This document shows positions 1 through 20,541 of a stretch of 64,000 bases of DNA, one piece after another. How positions within the stretch are numbered: the first letter of the stretch is position 1; every line of letters begins with the position of its first letter. The notes beneath the pieces are model-generated. The model did no database searches. It was not told the origin of the DNA and saw nothing but the letters and a program-made list of their open reading frames with translations. The position numbers and the translations under genes are program-made. The DNA is from Corticium candelabrum (taxonomy: Eukaryota; Porifera; Homoscleromorpha; Homosclerophorida; Plakinidae), in assembly GCF_963422355.1 (NCBI RefSeq), contig NC_085093.1:1338551-1402550 (forward strand). Direction: 5' to 3'.

Positions 1-7046
<7,046 letters not shown>

Positions 7047-7908
7047 GGGCTAGTGGCCGACGAGACAAGATTCCTTGTGAAGCTAAGTTTTAATGTTTCC
7101 TGTGAGATTAGATGTAATTCTTCGAAGTCGAGAACAGCAGACAAGATGTGAGAAAGAGATAGTTTGCTGACTAGAGTGTGTGTGTACGCCTAACCATCCA
7201 AACCACGCCTACAGGTCATTCTTAACGTCACATCCGGTCTCGAACCACAAGTCACAAGACCCGTCTATTTTCATAGATCGCTATGGGGCGGTGCAACGCG
7301 AATGCAGAGACTACTCTACTAGCGTCTCGTTTTTAGAAACCGTAGAATTTAGCTAAGACGCGCATGTTGTACAAGGACGAGGTAGCCCAAGACCTACAAG
7401 TTGTTGTGAAGGTAACGGAAACTTCGTTGGTGGTAATTGGTCAAAATGTTGTCGTCACTTGAATCCGTACGTAACTTCCATCGCTCACTTACTGGACGTC
7501 CATGCAGATTGCATAAGTAATGTTGGTCTTCCTAACCGCTAGTATGCACTAACATAATCTACCACTTCTACTGTAGGTGGCTTACGAAAAGTAAACCAGA
7601 AACGCTCGTGCCCGCAGAGACCATTGATGCCCACACTAGTACATGATTGTTGTTCAAATATATTAGACCTGTTGTCATTGATTATTGTTAACTGTTTACA
7701 GTATAATTTTCTACTACAACATTCATCGCTTAGCTACAGTCACAAGCACAGCATATTCATGAATTCGATACCGCACCTCCAAGTCTATATATACTGATAG
7801 AGCCCTAGGCAACATTTTGCTACGAGGGTATACGTTTATAGGAAGGCTTATGCTGACAACTTTTTTGCCTATTTGTCACCTAAAAGTTTCTAGTAAAACT
7901 TCCCTCTT
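7047..7908. promoter_or_regulatory. Intergenic region, gene A promoter side and gene B 3' side
   Basis: About 860 bp with no gene recognised. It must hold the upstream region of gene A (7047 upward) and the 3' end of gene B (below 7909). GC-richer and with more CpG near 7200-7400 than the flanking introns, which fits a promoter. No motif can be assigned with confidence. Confidence 0.35.
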
Positions 7909-10900
7909 TTAAACACTTGTTACATGGTCAATTACATGGCCACTTGCGTTAGCAACATAACCATTTCCTGTCGTATTGCCATTCTCTTGTCGTTGAGTGG
8001 CACCATTCATTTTCATTGAAACGCCATTTTCTGCTAGTGCATGCTCAGAGGGCGAGTAACAAGATTTATTCGAAACTTGTCTCAAGAATGGGTCATTTTC
8101 AATTTCTTCTTCATTGACACCAGATAGTTTTAGAGCTTGCTTTGCAATCCCTAATGTTGTTCCATTTTCACTGCCTTTCTGAGCAAACGATGACTGCCGA
8201 AGATGTGTCTCCTGGAAAGGTATGTCTGGTTCAGCATCTGAGTCACTGTCACCCAGCTCACTGACTGACATCCAGTATTGACCGTGTGAATCAAAATTAA
8301 GATCCACATAAAGACCAGCTTTCTGTGTGTTCATCATCGCATCAACAGCTGCAACCAGAGAGGAGAATGATGGCCGTTGATCAGGATCAGGATGCCAGCA
8401 CTGCAGCATGACACTGTACCTTTACAAAACCCACAAATATTGACACTTTAGGTTTTCTATTCATGCTGGACATACAGATCTTCTGAACAGTTCTCTGGTC
8501 TCTCCATTCGATAGTTCTCACGCAATTTCTTCAACAACTGCTCATTTGATATGGTTGGATAAGGAAAGCCACCTGTATTCAAAAAAATAGCAGTTCATTA
8601 TCAATATATTTCCAAGGACTACAACACAATTAACAACCGACCTAGAGTGCATATTTCCCACAAAACAATGCCATAGGACCATCTAAGTGCAAAGAAGAAA
8701 CACAATCAAGGATTAGTACAAACAAACTGATACTATCTCTCATCAATTAATCACAAAATATTCTCTAATAAATCTAACCTAAACACTACCCTGTCAGGTT
8801 TCCTTGTTTGGTTGCCTATGGCTACAGCTTGGCTTCAAAACTATAAGCGAGTGCAAATGTACAACCATACACCTTGTGCATTTGTCTAGATGGCTGATGC
8901 AAACGCATTATGCTCAATTTCTTTCTGTGTCTGTTGGCATCTGTGCAAAAAAAGTCTGATTGTGGTGCATTTCTGAATGTGTTATCTGTTACTTTGCAAG
9001 TTGCAAAAAAAGTGTGACAAAACAACTTATTAGTTACAGCTTGAAGCAATTTCAATGAACTAAAAATAACTTAATCCCAACCAACTAACCCAACTCTGAC
9101 AATCACCCTGACCTTGTAGCATTCAACTGTCTTAACTAAAAGCATTCAAATGACTATCTGAGTACTCAGAGTCAGTCAGTCATCATCATGCAGTCAGCCT
9201 TCTTGATAATTTAATTGTCACGATTATTATCCATTGAAATCCTAAATGCTGTTCTTCTTCCCACATTCCGAGACAGTAATCTTACATATCACTCTGTGTT
9301 GTGAAGATCCGATCAGTAATTGATTCAACTGCCATCCACTTCAGAGGCAATCGCCCCTTTGTTTTCTGTGTGTAAGTAGCATCTTTGTATACGGCTCTCG
9401 TCAGCCCAAAATCTGAGATTTTCAGTAATTTGTTCTCAGCAACCAACACATTCCTGCATGCCAAGTCACGATGAACAAGTTCTTTTTCTGCAAGATACTC
9501 CTAAAAAGTTATTACAAGTTATACTTACAAATAATCACAACAAAGAACATAATTTGATAGACAGAAGTCACAGAATTATCAAAACTACATAAGAAAAGTA
9601 TGGCAAATCTCACTGCATGTTAATGTTCTATGCTAATTTCACATGCTCACAGCAAACATATGTTAGCCTCGAACTTCCAGACCAGAGAGCGAGCGAATCA
9701 TAGAGTTTGCGCGCTCTCTTGTCTGGAATTCGAGGCTAAACACACGTCTGCCTTACCATTCCTAGAGCAATCTGTCTTGAAAATGACAAGAGGTCAAACG
9801 ATGATAGTCTGGGAGTGGCAGATTTCTCTTCCATGTCCACCATTTGTTCTTGTTCGTCTGCATTCTTTCCTTCTGCAGTCTTCTCAGATGTTGATGGAGC
9901 AGCAGCTGCCATTGGTACATAGCCCTATATCCATCACATAATAAGATTTAACAGCATTATAAGCATACTAGCATCATTGCATGTCATAACTTAGTGTTTC
10001 CGTTGGACAATCGCCAAATAGCCAATTGCTACAAATAAATGTTGCTGGCGAGAAAAAAGTAATACCTCCTCGCCACTTTGGCTAGTTGTTACATTGTACC
10101 ATGTATGCCTTCATCTGGATCAGATCTTGCAAGCACAGTCACTAGAGTGCACTAACAATGGCAATTATATATATTTCTATAGTGCGATGCAATGGAGCTC
10201 CAAGGACTAAAAGGCCGATCTATTGCACTTGCTCTGTTATGTCCTGCACATGCTCTTTGCGTACGGCTTCCGTAAGTGTCAAACTAGAAATAAGTACAAG
10301 TGAAGATGACAGTCATGGTTCTGAAGATGACCGCCATAGTAAAACAGAAGCAGATCAATGGTCTAGAGACCATGAGGAAGACGACGATGATGATGATGAC
10401 GACTTTATCATTGAATCAATGATGCTGAATTTGATGATGCTGAATATAGAAGGGCCAAAACTTCAAAACTATGATTTTGACAGAGCTTTAAATTTTGGTA
10501 TAAAAACCAGGAAGGATTGCACTGAATGCTTGAAGTCTGGTTTGTAGACTTTTGTCTTTCCAAAGTCACATTCCATTGAGTATGACATGTGTCAGATTAA
10601 AATGTTATCTGTTTGATGTTTGGGCGATTTTTTTGGCTCTGAAATAAAGGACTTGGCTACAAATGAACAAACACCTTAGCCAAGTGACTAATAATCGAAA
10701 ATTTCCAGCAGAAACACTGCATGATAACTGGTATTCACATGATTTATGCAAAAACGTATTCTGTTGAACACAATTAGTATAAATACCATAAAACAATAGC
10801 AATACACAAGATCACTATAGTGCCATAACGATACAGCACAATTAAAAAGGCTACAACACGTAAGTGTTTTGATACACTGGACTGCAACATGCATCCAAGT

Positions 10901-11702
10901 ATGTTGCTCTCTTCACACTAAATTTCAACTTGTATGATTGTGCCTTTTTAATTTCCATTACTTCTGTAGCTGCTGGGCACTTCATACGAAGTACATAGTA
11001 AACACCAGGCACAAAACCATAAAAAGTTGCATATCAGAAGATTACTTTATAGAAATACTGCAAAGCACTACAGCTTTTACACTGTATGCTCAGTGTGCTC
11101 ATATTCAACCCTTCAACACTGGATATGTCTATCTACATTTTCAATTACCTCTGTATCACGCAAAGTTCCTGGAACTGCAGAATAAGGATTATTAATCTGC
11201 TTGGAATTTCGATTCTTTACAGCCAGTAGCCACTATAACACCAAAACAACACAAACTACACCAAACCAACAATATATGTACAGCACAAAAATTCTTACAG
11301 CTGGTCGGCTGTTCCTGAGATATTGAAGCAGGTCCCCATGCTCACAAAACTCCACAATGAGACAGACAGGATGAGAAAGAGTAATACAGCCCAAAATGGA
11401 TACTATGTGTTTATGCTGTGCAATTCTCTTCATAAGTTTAATTTCTTCTAAAATGTCCTTTTGATCTTCCATTGTGCCCATCTCTAATCACACAATTCAA
11501 TTAATGTACACACCTGTATGTTCTGCATCTTATTACATAAACTTGGAATGAGTGTGTCCCTAACTAAGAATGCAGTAAACCTCCTTTTCAAAAACAACAC
11601 ATTAAAGCAAAAATCTAGTTAAATGTCATCTTCCTGACACACTTCAGATCAAAAATATTTTAATTCTAGAGCAATTTCTAGGGTGGTGTGAGAGTGCATT
11701 TG

Positions 11703-11759
<57 letters not shown>

Positions 11760-13056
11760 ACTCGTCTGGGTAAGTGTGCCCCTGTTATGCACACAGATTG
11801 AGACACATCCTCCATGTATGTGCAGGTATGCCAAACCAAATATGCCATAACACAAATAATTACTGTGTCCTCACCTTTTAACATCTTGCAAGCTACAACT
11901 GTCTGGCTGAACTTGGACCACCCTGGCTTAATTTTTCTTTCTTTGCCAGGACAAAGAGTCCCTAAGGGTCGCACAGTAATTGCTGTAATTGGTGGTCCTG
12001 GGTGACGAACCTCTGCCTTTAAAACTATCCCAAAGAAGCCTTCACCCAACACTTCTTGCAAACTTAAATTTCTTGGCTCAATTTCCCACTCATCAGGGTC
12101 TTCATCCATAATTGCTTCAACCAGTGGAAGCTGAGGTGGTCGAAATGTGTCCAGTTCCAATTGAGTAAGAAATTGATTATATTTGCGTTTTTCTGATCCA
12201 ATGGCAACAGCAGCAATGATAACTATGAGAACAACCACAAACACAAGAGCAGCAACTGGACCGGCAATTAGAGCAACATTAACACCAGACTCAGAAGGAA
12301 CACCTACAATAAACAACAACCAATTGTGCCCACTGTGTCAAACAGCCACACTACATTGTATTTATATTGCATACAGAAAATAGGAAGAAACATAGCAACA
12401 GCAACAGTTGCTAGAGAAATCAAAATCAAGGTAGTGAACTTAAGATACAGATGGTGCGTAAATAACATCTTTAATTAATTAAACTCACACAGTTACTGTA
12501 TGTCCTAGTAAAATTACTAGCAGGTCTTTCTTGAGTTTGCACCAATAAATCTTTACAAAACTAGATGCAATAAATACATGGTTTCCAAAATCTACACATT
12601 TAATGTTTCTACAGTTTCTCAGTTTACAGTAACTAAAGGCCCTAAGCTAATTTTGCTAACTGAAAATTGAAACAAGAAGCTGAATGCTACCTCCATCTGG
12701 CAGCCTGTTCATTGGTCAATCATTTCTATTGAGGCTTAATTAATTACAGTTAAGTCTGTCCAAAAACCTGTCCATGTGAAAGCTATGAGATCAAGTATCA
12801 TACGTGATGTTCTACCTTCTTTCACACACAGTCTTACTCGAAGTTCTTTGCCCTTGTAACTTCGTGAAAGTGCTGTTGCCTGCATCAGATAATGCACTGA
12901 CCTTCAAATCAACATACTGACATCATGTCTGAGCAGAACTTTATTTCCATACACAAAAACACACTTGAAAATGATAAAGGTGATTTGATAATAGTCCAGT
13001 CACAGTGTACTCAGTAGATTTCTGACAAAGAATTAAACAATACATTGGTAAATAAC

Positions 13057-13140
<84 letters not shown>

Positions 13141-14106
13141 ATTAATCAAAACATATACCGTAGAAACACTTTCAACATGAGCTGAACTGCTGTCAAGGTT
13201 TCCATCATTATGTTCTGTTAGTGATGACCACTTCACTACATATCCAATAATTGGATAATGAGAGTGAATATATAATGGCTCCTGCCAGCGGACAGTTACA
13301 GAATTTGGAGCTCCCTGAGTTGTGACATTAAATGGTGGGTCAGGACGTAAAGCTGTTTTCAATATACAATTTACATTAGTTGAAAAACTATAAAATTATT
13401 GATCACCTACAAGAAGTACATAGACCAGAAATTGTAGACGACTGAAATCCTTTAAGTTCATATGTTGGCAACAACTACAATTATACAACCAGATGAATGC
13501 ATACCACATTTGATTGCATAACTTCATACATGCTTGATACAGCCTGCAACTTACAGTAATTCTTTCAAAACACCGGTTTGGAGAAACATTCAGTCGATGT
13601 TTATAAACATGAAAAGAAGAGTGAACCTGCAAAAGAACCATGTAATACCCCATACATGCATTTGATTCCTGGCTGACCATACTGAAGGAATTTTGATAGA
13701 TGGTTTGAACTGTCCTTTTATATGTGCATCAAGAGAGAAACTGTCAACAGGTCCAGGTGGGTTGACCCAACTCAATACAACAATATACAGCTCAGATGTC
13801 TCATTAAACTGAACATCGGCAGTAAAGTTGATATGTCCATAAGGTTGACCTAAACGTTTGCTCATATAGTCAATGCTAACAGATGCACTAATGACATGAC
13901 AGTCACACACACACACACACACAAACAAAGAAAAGAGAAAGAACATAACACTGGATATACACACAGAGAGTGAATTCGTTTGGCTGTTCTGCTCTTCTTG
14001 AGAGTTGTCAAACAGAGACAGACAAGGTCAATCATGCACAAGTAATTGAGAGAGCAAAGCCAAGAACTGTTCAGAATGCAGAACCTACAAGCACTTTAAC
14101 AAGACT

Positions 14107-14144
<38 letters not shown>

Positions 14145-15360
14145 AACTTAATTTCTTTGTTTCATTCTAGCTGGCTGTCTTTCGACTAAAAGCATGTAGT
14201 CTTGGGACACTTATAACACTTTCAGAAGAAAAGAAAACAAGCAAAGGAACGTACTAAAAGTAGTCTTGAGACATTTTTAACACTCCAATCGGTAATAACA
14301 AGCAAAGACACTCACAAGAAGTCACGTAACTCTTCTAGCCTCTTTCAGTAGCGCAGAAAGTTCAAAACGCAAGAAAATCCACCAATACAGACAGATATGT
14401 AATTAAGTGATTAAGTTAAATAGTCCAGCATGATCGCTCTCCTATTGTTCATGTGGCAAGTAGTCAGCTACTCATATATACACAGAAATAGTTCTGTCAT
14501 CAGTCTTCTATGAGCCATCGCCACAACGTATGTTTAATACAGGACCAATATTACAGACGCACAACTAAATTGTGAATACATCATTTGAGAGACAGCCAAC
14601 ATAGAACAGCCATAATACAAAGTAATTCAAAATCAATACAACACCAAAACACTTCATGACCAGTTCAGATTCAAAGTTAATGTGACAAAGCAACACACAA
14701 AGTACATTTCCATGCTACTAAATATGTACTTATATATAAACAACAATTACTTTATTATAAAACTTACCACATACAGGTGATGTGCCTATAAATAAAATGC
14801 ACACATCAAACATTTTCTCCACTGCTCATTAGTGTACTCACTAGCTATCTTTAGATTCAGCTTGAAGTTCAAGGTGTCATCTGACAGCACTGATCTGCTC
14901 AAAGTGCCTGCATACACCTACACCAGTAAATTAATAAATCAAATGTCTCGGTCTCTTCTACCTTACAGTGTTTTCAACATTTACATAAATGTGTGCACTT
15001 TTGTTTGCACATTTCGTAAGTCAGAACATAACAATTTATTGACACATTCAGTTTGCTACATGATCACTCCCTCTCTGATTATACATCTAGCATTTCAAGT
15101 ATTCAGCATTCAAAATCCCTGCCTTCCCAAATGCCAGCTGCTTTCTTCCCTAATTAATTAAGTGCCCTATGTATCTTTAATTGTTTTTAATTAAAGAAAT
15201 CGCTTTACATGACATTAAATTGGGGATTAGACAGACAGATTTACAAAAGATCTAAACTGGAAGCACTGGAAGCATAATAGACTTTTGAGCAGACATAGCC
15301 ATCCACCTATCCACCTATCCATGCAAGCGCACGCATGCACACACACATGCGCTCGTGCGT

Positions 15361-15408
<48 letters not shown>

Positions 15409-16942
15409 CAGTACACTTTGAGTAAGTCACCTTACATCCCATACTTTCAATTCAACACTCACTTACCGAAACATATAGATTGCAGTTTGGCTCTAACATC
15501 TCTAGTGTGACCTCACTCTCATTCTGAAAGAGATAAATTGACTACCCATAACCTGATAAATATACCTACTACTTACAGCAAATTTATAATATACGCGATC
15601 ATTCATATCACATTTTGACCCCATTGCATGTTTGTTTGACTTTACATAAATTTCGTAGCAAACGTTGTCAGGAATATCTGCAAAGACAGGAAAATTACAA
15701 TGAATTAACAGACTAAGTCATGACACAACCACTAAGTCAGCTGACTCTTTGGTTGTTTCCACTTAATGACTCGAGTAGCCTTCAAGTTTGAACAATCATC
15801 ATTCCACTTATACAACGAAAACTGCTCTTCTGAATTCTCATCATGAAGATTAAGTTGAGTTCTCTTAAAATCTGTGTTTGACTGACAGTATGAAGGAGGA
15901 GAACTATTAAGTGGATACCAAGCATTGCAGCTCTTGTTCAGAAGCTCTAAAACATCCATTAATTAATAACTTGTATTAATTAAACATCCATTAATTGATT
16001 AACTGCACTAATAATCATCATAACACATAATAATTCAATGCACCAAACAATAGGACGATACACTCATTGTATTTTCCTGTGACACATCACATATCTACAT
16101 ACATACATACATACATACATACATACATACCACTTACATCTATACCTCAGATCAGAATGCAACACAATCATCTGTCTACTGCCAGAAATTTCTACTGCTA
16201 ATTTAGCCACACTGACCATACAAAACCGAGAGGTCCTTCTAATATAACAAAACTACAGATGTGCATGATTTCCAAACAAGACTCAACAGTTCTCTTGTTG
16301 CAGTATCAAAGTGGTATGCTAGTCCTACTGTACTCTTAATTGAATTCATTGGAACCATATTATTAAATTGTGTGTGTCAAAAATACATTATTATTATTAT
16401 TAGTAGTAGTAGTAGTATTATTAATTAAACCCAACAATTCATGACTCTGATACTAAAACTGCAGCAATATCTGTATACAGTTACTACAATCATACCTAGA
16501 ACTGTGTATGAATCACTCATTTGGTACGCTCTAGCTCCCAATTCATTGAAGGCGGCCACTTTAAACACATAACTGTAATCACAGTGGAGTTTTATCATGT
16601 TTTCTACGTCCTTAACAGATACACTTGTCTGCAAACGATTGAAAACAATCAGTTAGAGTTATTCCATAGTACCAAGTCCAGCCATACTTCAAACGTTTGT
16701 CGAATATCCTGCCAGTTCAGATGACTCTCATCTATTGATCCATTGGCAAGCAGAACGACTCTAGAGCCAAGTAGCAAAAAAATAACTCCCATGTGCCTGT
16801 CAGCATCATTCTTGTAAAACTGGTAGTTGCTCCTTTCCCACACAAGTCTTTCTTCCACTAATCTTAGTCTCCCAGGAGTGATAGGCAAACGGGCTTTCTC
16901 TTTAAAAAACACAATCCTATCTTATTTATTATTGTAAACAAT

Positions 16943-16979
<37 letters not shown>

Positions 16980-17861
16980 TACAGTATCCAACTAATAACT
17001 GTTTCCAATCCTAGACAGAGTCAAGACAAAATAAGCTGCTACCACCTGCATGCACCTACACTTACAAAATACTACAGGTATGTAAGCGCCAGACAACACA
17101 CATTGGATACATATGTACCTGGTGTAGCGTCACTTGTGTCAAATCTAAAAGCACAGCTTTCACTGCAAACCACTGACGTCTAAAAAGCAACCAAACAAAT
17201 GACAGTCAATGTAAATTAATAACAGTCAATGTACGCTAATTGTAGCTGAAGAATAAATCACGTAAGACTGACTCACACAGCTCGCTTGACACTCTGACAA
17301 TGACTGATAAGATTGCATACACGGCAGAGCACACTGTCGGATATCAAAGTAACAGTTAGAGAAAAAAAAGAAGAAAAATAGCACAACAAACAACACACAA
17401 CCATTCAAAAATTCGATCCGTCCACATGCATGCGTGGGCTACACAACAAAGTGCATGCAGCAAAATCCAGCTTACCTCCATTGTACAGGAAGGGGCAGGA
17501 CAACTGTACGGTGAACTCTGTCAGACAAACAGAATAATCTCAACATAAATGCGTGCATTGTTCTCATTTCTCAAAACACGAACGTACGAACAGCTACTAC
17601 TATAGTCTGGCTTAGTAGTACACACACCAAATGACTAAAACAGATGCGTGAAACTTACAACGCATACACTGTATTGTACAGACAAGACGGACGCTAACAC
17701 AGCTCGTTATAGACACGATTCGTCATGTTTACCTTCTTGGTTTGGTCGTATTCGGTACATCGAGCTACGCAACGAGCCCGCTTCTCGACGGTAACGACGT
17801 CGTCGCCACACACGAACAAGAAAACGATCGCGAAGAAGACACAAGATGGCAACAACCTCAT
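7909..17861 (-). CDS. Receptor tyrosine kinase B, anosmin-like ectodomain and FGFR-like kinase, complete
   Basis: Complete tandem paralogue of gene A. Start ATG 17861 gives a signal peptide (exon 17733-17861) followed by RCVARC. Exon 17476-17517 holds YSCPAPSC; exons near 17275-17340 and 17130-17180 hold CALPC, SECQASC and CSESC. FN3-type modules run through exons near 16690-16902, 16495-16630, 15740-15945, 15580-15677, 15467-15523, 14840-14920, 13685-13890, 13550-13625, 13409-13435, 13160-13350, 12960-13030 and 12800-12900. Exon 11874-12303 has the membrane span, GEGFFGIV and VACKMLK. Later exons supply GHPV-type hinge residues (11298-11483), an acidic kinase insert (about 9755-9930), HRDLACRN and DFGLTR, then [18 protein letters not shown] and TQSDMW (9282-9500), [14 protein letters not shown] (8641-8690) and DPDQRPSF with a roughly 140-residue tail ending at 7909. 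GRLPxKWMA, DRI(F/Y)T and QSD(M/V)W follow FGFR closely. Catalytic Lys, HRD Asp and DFG Asp are all present, so it should be active. Confidence 0.9.
9661..9742. mobile_element. Short hairpin element, MITE-like, in a kinase intron of gene B
   Basis: Two arms of about 34 bases are inverted copies: left TGTTAGCCTCGAACTTCCAG, right (reverse complement) TGTTTAGCCTCGAATTCCAG, then AGAGAGCGnGCG in both, with about 13 bases between. It sits in the intron between the HRDLACRN exon and the kinase-insert exon of gene B. Likely a tiny non-autonomous DNA element, or an RNA hairpin; no family can be named. Confidence 0.6.
10158..10547 (+). other. Antisense open frame in an intron of gene B, acidic, unrecognised
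   Basis: Plus-strand open frame of 129 codons within an intron of the minus-strand kinase gene. The middle is very acidic ([12 protein letters not shown], then a run of eight Asp). No domain recognised. It may be a fragment of a transposon protein or a chance frame; nothing suggests it is expressed. Confidence 0.2.
11701..11758. repeat. GT microsatellite, intron of gene B
   Basis: About 28 GT units with one GC interruption at the start. Confidence 0.95.
13059..13138. repeat. AC microsatellite, intron of gene B
   Basis: About 40 AC units, directly beside an FN3 exon. Confidence 0.95.
14108..14145. repeat. TA array forming a palindrome, intron of gene B
   Basis: TATA run flanked by ATTCTA and TAGAAT, so the whole 38 bases can fold on itself. 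Confidence 0.85.
15361..15408. repeat. AC microsatellite, intron of gene B
   Basis: About 24 AC units following a CATGCAC-rich stretch. Confidence 0.95.
16096..16130. repeat. ATAC tetranucleotide repeat, intron of gene B
   Basis: Nine CATA units. Confidence 0.9.
16938..16980. repeat. AAC trinucleotide repeat, intron of gene B
   Basis: About 13 CAA units. Confidence 0.9.
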
Positions 17862-18472
17862 ATCTGCGTGTGCAGTGATCGACAGGCCTGCCTCTCAATA
17901 TCAACTGATAACTCTTTGTGAATCTACACAGATTACGTATCGACGCTTCACAGAAACAAGCAGACGAGATATCGTCCGGGTTCACGATACGACAGTAACC
18001 ACAAACCACGCCTTCGGGTAGATGTGTTAGCCACGCGTACCACTAGACAATCCATCACATCCGGTCGAAGCAATCGCGCTCGGTGTTGTCGTCTGCAGCT
18101 AATAACGTTGTCTGCAGTAACACTTTCGTTTTGTCCGTTTGCTAGTCTACAAACTGTGAAATTGGAGACACGACTGGTTACTTAGCTAACGAAATAAATA
18201 GAGGGTCTAGAGTTCACTTGTACGTGTGACAAGTTTACGTCTTACCGTTTCCGTTAGCTTACCTGTCATGAAAAGCATGGGAACGCATCATACATTGTGC
18301 AACACCGTTGACCACGACTAGATGATTGATACGTGAATGTCTAGGCACACACGCACTACAGGTACACGCGTGTGCACGGGGCATAATTAGGCTTCATCTT
18401 TGTCACACGTGAGCACTATCATGGGCAAGTGGCTTAGACCTAACCTACAGCGTGTGTACATGTGTGATGTGT

Positions 18473-18537
<65 letters not shown>

Positions 18538-19217
18538 AGTGTGTGTGTGTGTGTGTGTGCGTGTGTGTGTGTGTGCGTGTGTGCGTGTGTGCGTGTGTGT
18601 GAGTGTAATCTAGCCGGTGGGTTCTTCTTAATTAAAAGACCACCCTGTTGAAGTCATTATCTAAACACATCTATGAGTTATAAATTGCTAGTACATAGAA
18701 TCTTCTCGTGTGCCCAGTTGCAAGACTGATGAGTACCATACCCTACAGGCATATACCACATTATACTTACAGATTTTACTGTTTTTAGCTTGTTGATTCC
18801 GTCAACACCTGAATTGAGATACTGCATTGAGGACAGGTTTCATCCTGTCTAAAGCCTGTGACCACCACTAGTACAGTCCACCAAGAACTGAACTCACAAC
18901 TTTAGTGTAGTTTCAGCTTTTTCACTGTACTAATTAACTGAGCTGTGTGAGCACTACAAACACACATGCACATACTCAGTATGCATATTTGCACTTGCTG
19001 AAATTAAGCCTCCAAGTCCTTGCATTTTAATATTCAATCTCTATCATGTTGCAATTGGCAAATTTCGTTGTCGTCATAATGCAACAATGAGTAGATGAGA
19101 TGCAACATCTTATACCAAACAATACAACCATGCAGCAACCTGTCGCTCAGTACATGTATAGTAGTGAAGGTTGCTAGAAGAGTACGCTACTGCTGAACAT
19201 TTCTGTAAATGTATTTC
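17862..19217. other. Intergenic region between gene B start and gene C end
   Basis: About 1.35 kb. The part next to 17862 is CpG-rich and is the likely promoter of gene B. A long interrupted GT array lies at 18475-18605. Nothing in 18650-19217 looks coding; in particular no membrane span or kinase exon for gene C was found on the minus strand. Confidence 0.5.
18475..18605. repeat. Interrupted GT microsatellite upstream of gene B
   Basis: GT run of about 130 bp with GC and TAG interruptions, which suggests an older array than the pure ones. Confidence 0.95.
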
Positions 19218-20475
19218 GTCTACTCAATTGTATAGTAGCATCTAGTGAGACCGTACATTACCATGATGCCAATTGTCCAGCTGCACACAGAATATCTGAA
19301 ATTTACAGAAGTGATGTACGTGTCAGAGTTACGAGCATACTCCTTGGATGCTGTAGTGATCACATCTCCTGCCGTAGCCCATTGATGCCGTAAAGGGCTA
19401 AACTATAGAAAATAACGCACACATGAAACTGATAACTGATGCTATGCGCGCAACACTACATGCCACAGGCTTACAAAAACAACTGGTTGTGACTTTGTTC
19501 CATTTCCATTGTTGTTCGATGACCATACTGTCAGCCAGAATTCAAAGTCCTCAGTTGTCTTGCTTATAGGCAAGTTTGTTATTTCATATTCTGTTGCTTC
19601 CTGCAGCATGGACACCATTGCAGTAGTACAGCTAATGTCAATGTAACAACTTATCATGTTAATTAATGTTTCATTGTAATATTATGTATGTTGATTGTGC
19701 ATGAAAATGTGTATTTTGAAGTTGTTTCTATCAGCAAACCACAGTGTAAAGCTGAGCCTCTCTTTCCTTACTCCAAACTGCAACTATTAGCGTGTGTGCA
19801 ATGGTGGAGAGCATGTGCATGCGTGCACGCACGTGTGTGGTGTGTACGTGTTGGATATGGCATGGAGGCGCCCAGAGTACATTGTGCTCTGTTGCTGTTT
19901 GTATTTGTCCGATCTCTTCTAACTCTAACCACCTATTAGATGCCCAGATACAATCAGTGAGGACCTAGGCACACATAAGGGGCACTACAGAAGGGGACCA
20001 GTCTTTATCGTGAGTCTGGGATGTCAGTTTGATGGCGTCACTCACATCAAACCTCTTCTGAACAACTGCAGAGGACTTGCATCCGTCCTATCTCATTTTG
20101 CACATAGAACAACGGTGATGGTTCGGAGATCTAAGCAATAATTTTCAATCGACATTGGTGGTATACGATAATTAGCATGAATGGTTGAATTTTTTTGCGA
20201 TGGCTGATGAAGACAGGAGCATGGATGGCCGGTGTAGACGAGAGCATAGATGGCTGATGAGAACGAGAGCGTATATGGCTGGATAGTAATGGATGACTGA
20301 TGAGGGCGGTAGTGCGGCAGGAGAAGAGACAGGAAGAAACTGTAGTTTATTATAAACGCTACATCTATTGCTCTTGAACTTTGGACTTTTTACCCTTGTT
20401 CTCCAGTATATGGGGATGGAGTGGTCGCTGATGCAACAGGTGACCATATACCTGGCAGCTGTATACAGTAGTAGC

Positions 20476-20541
<66 letters not shown>

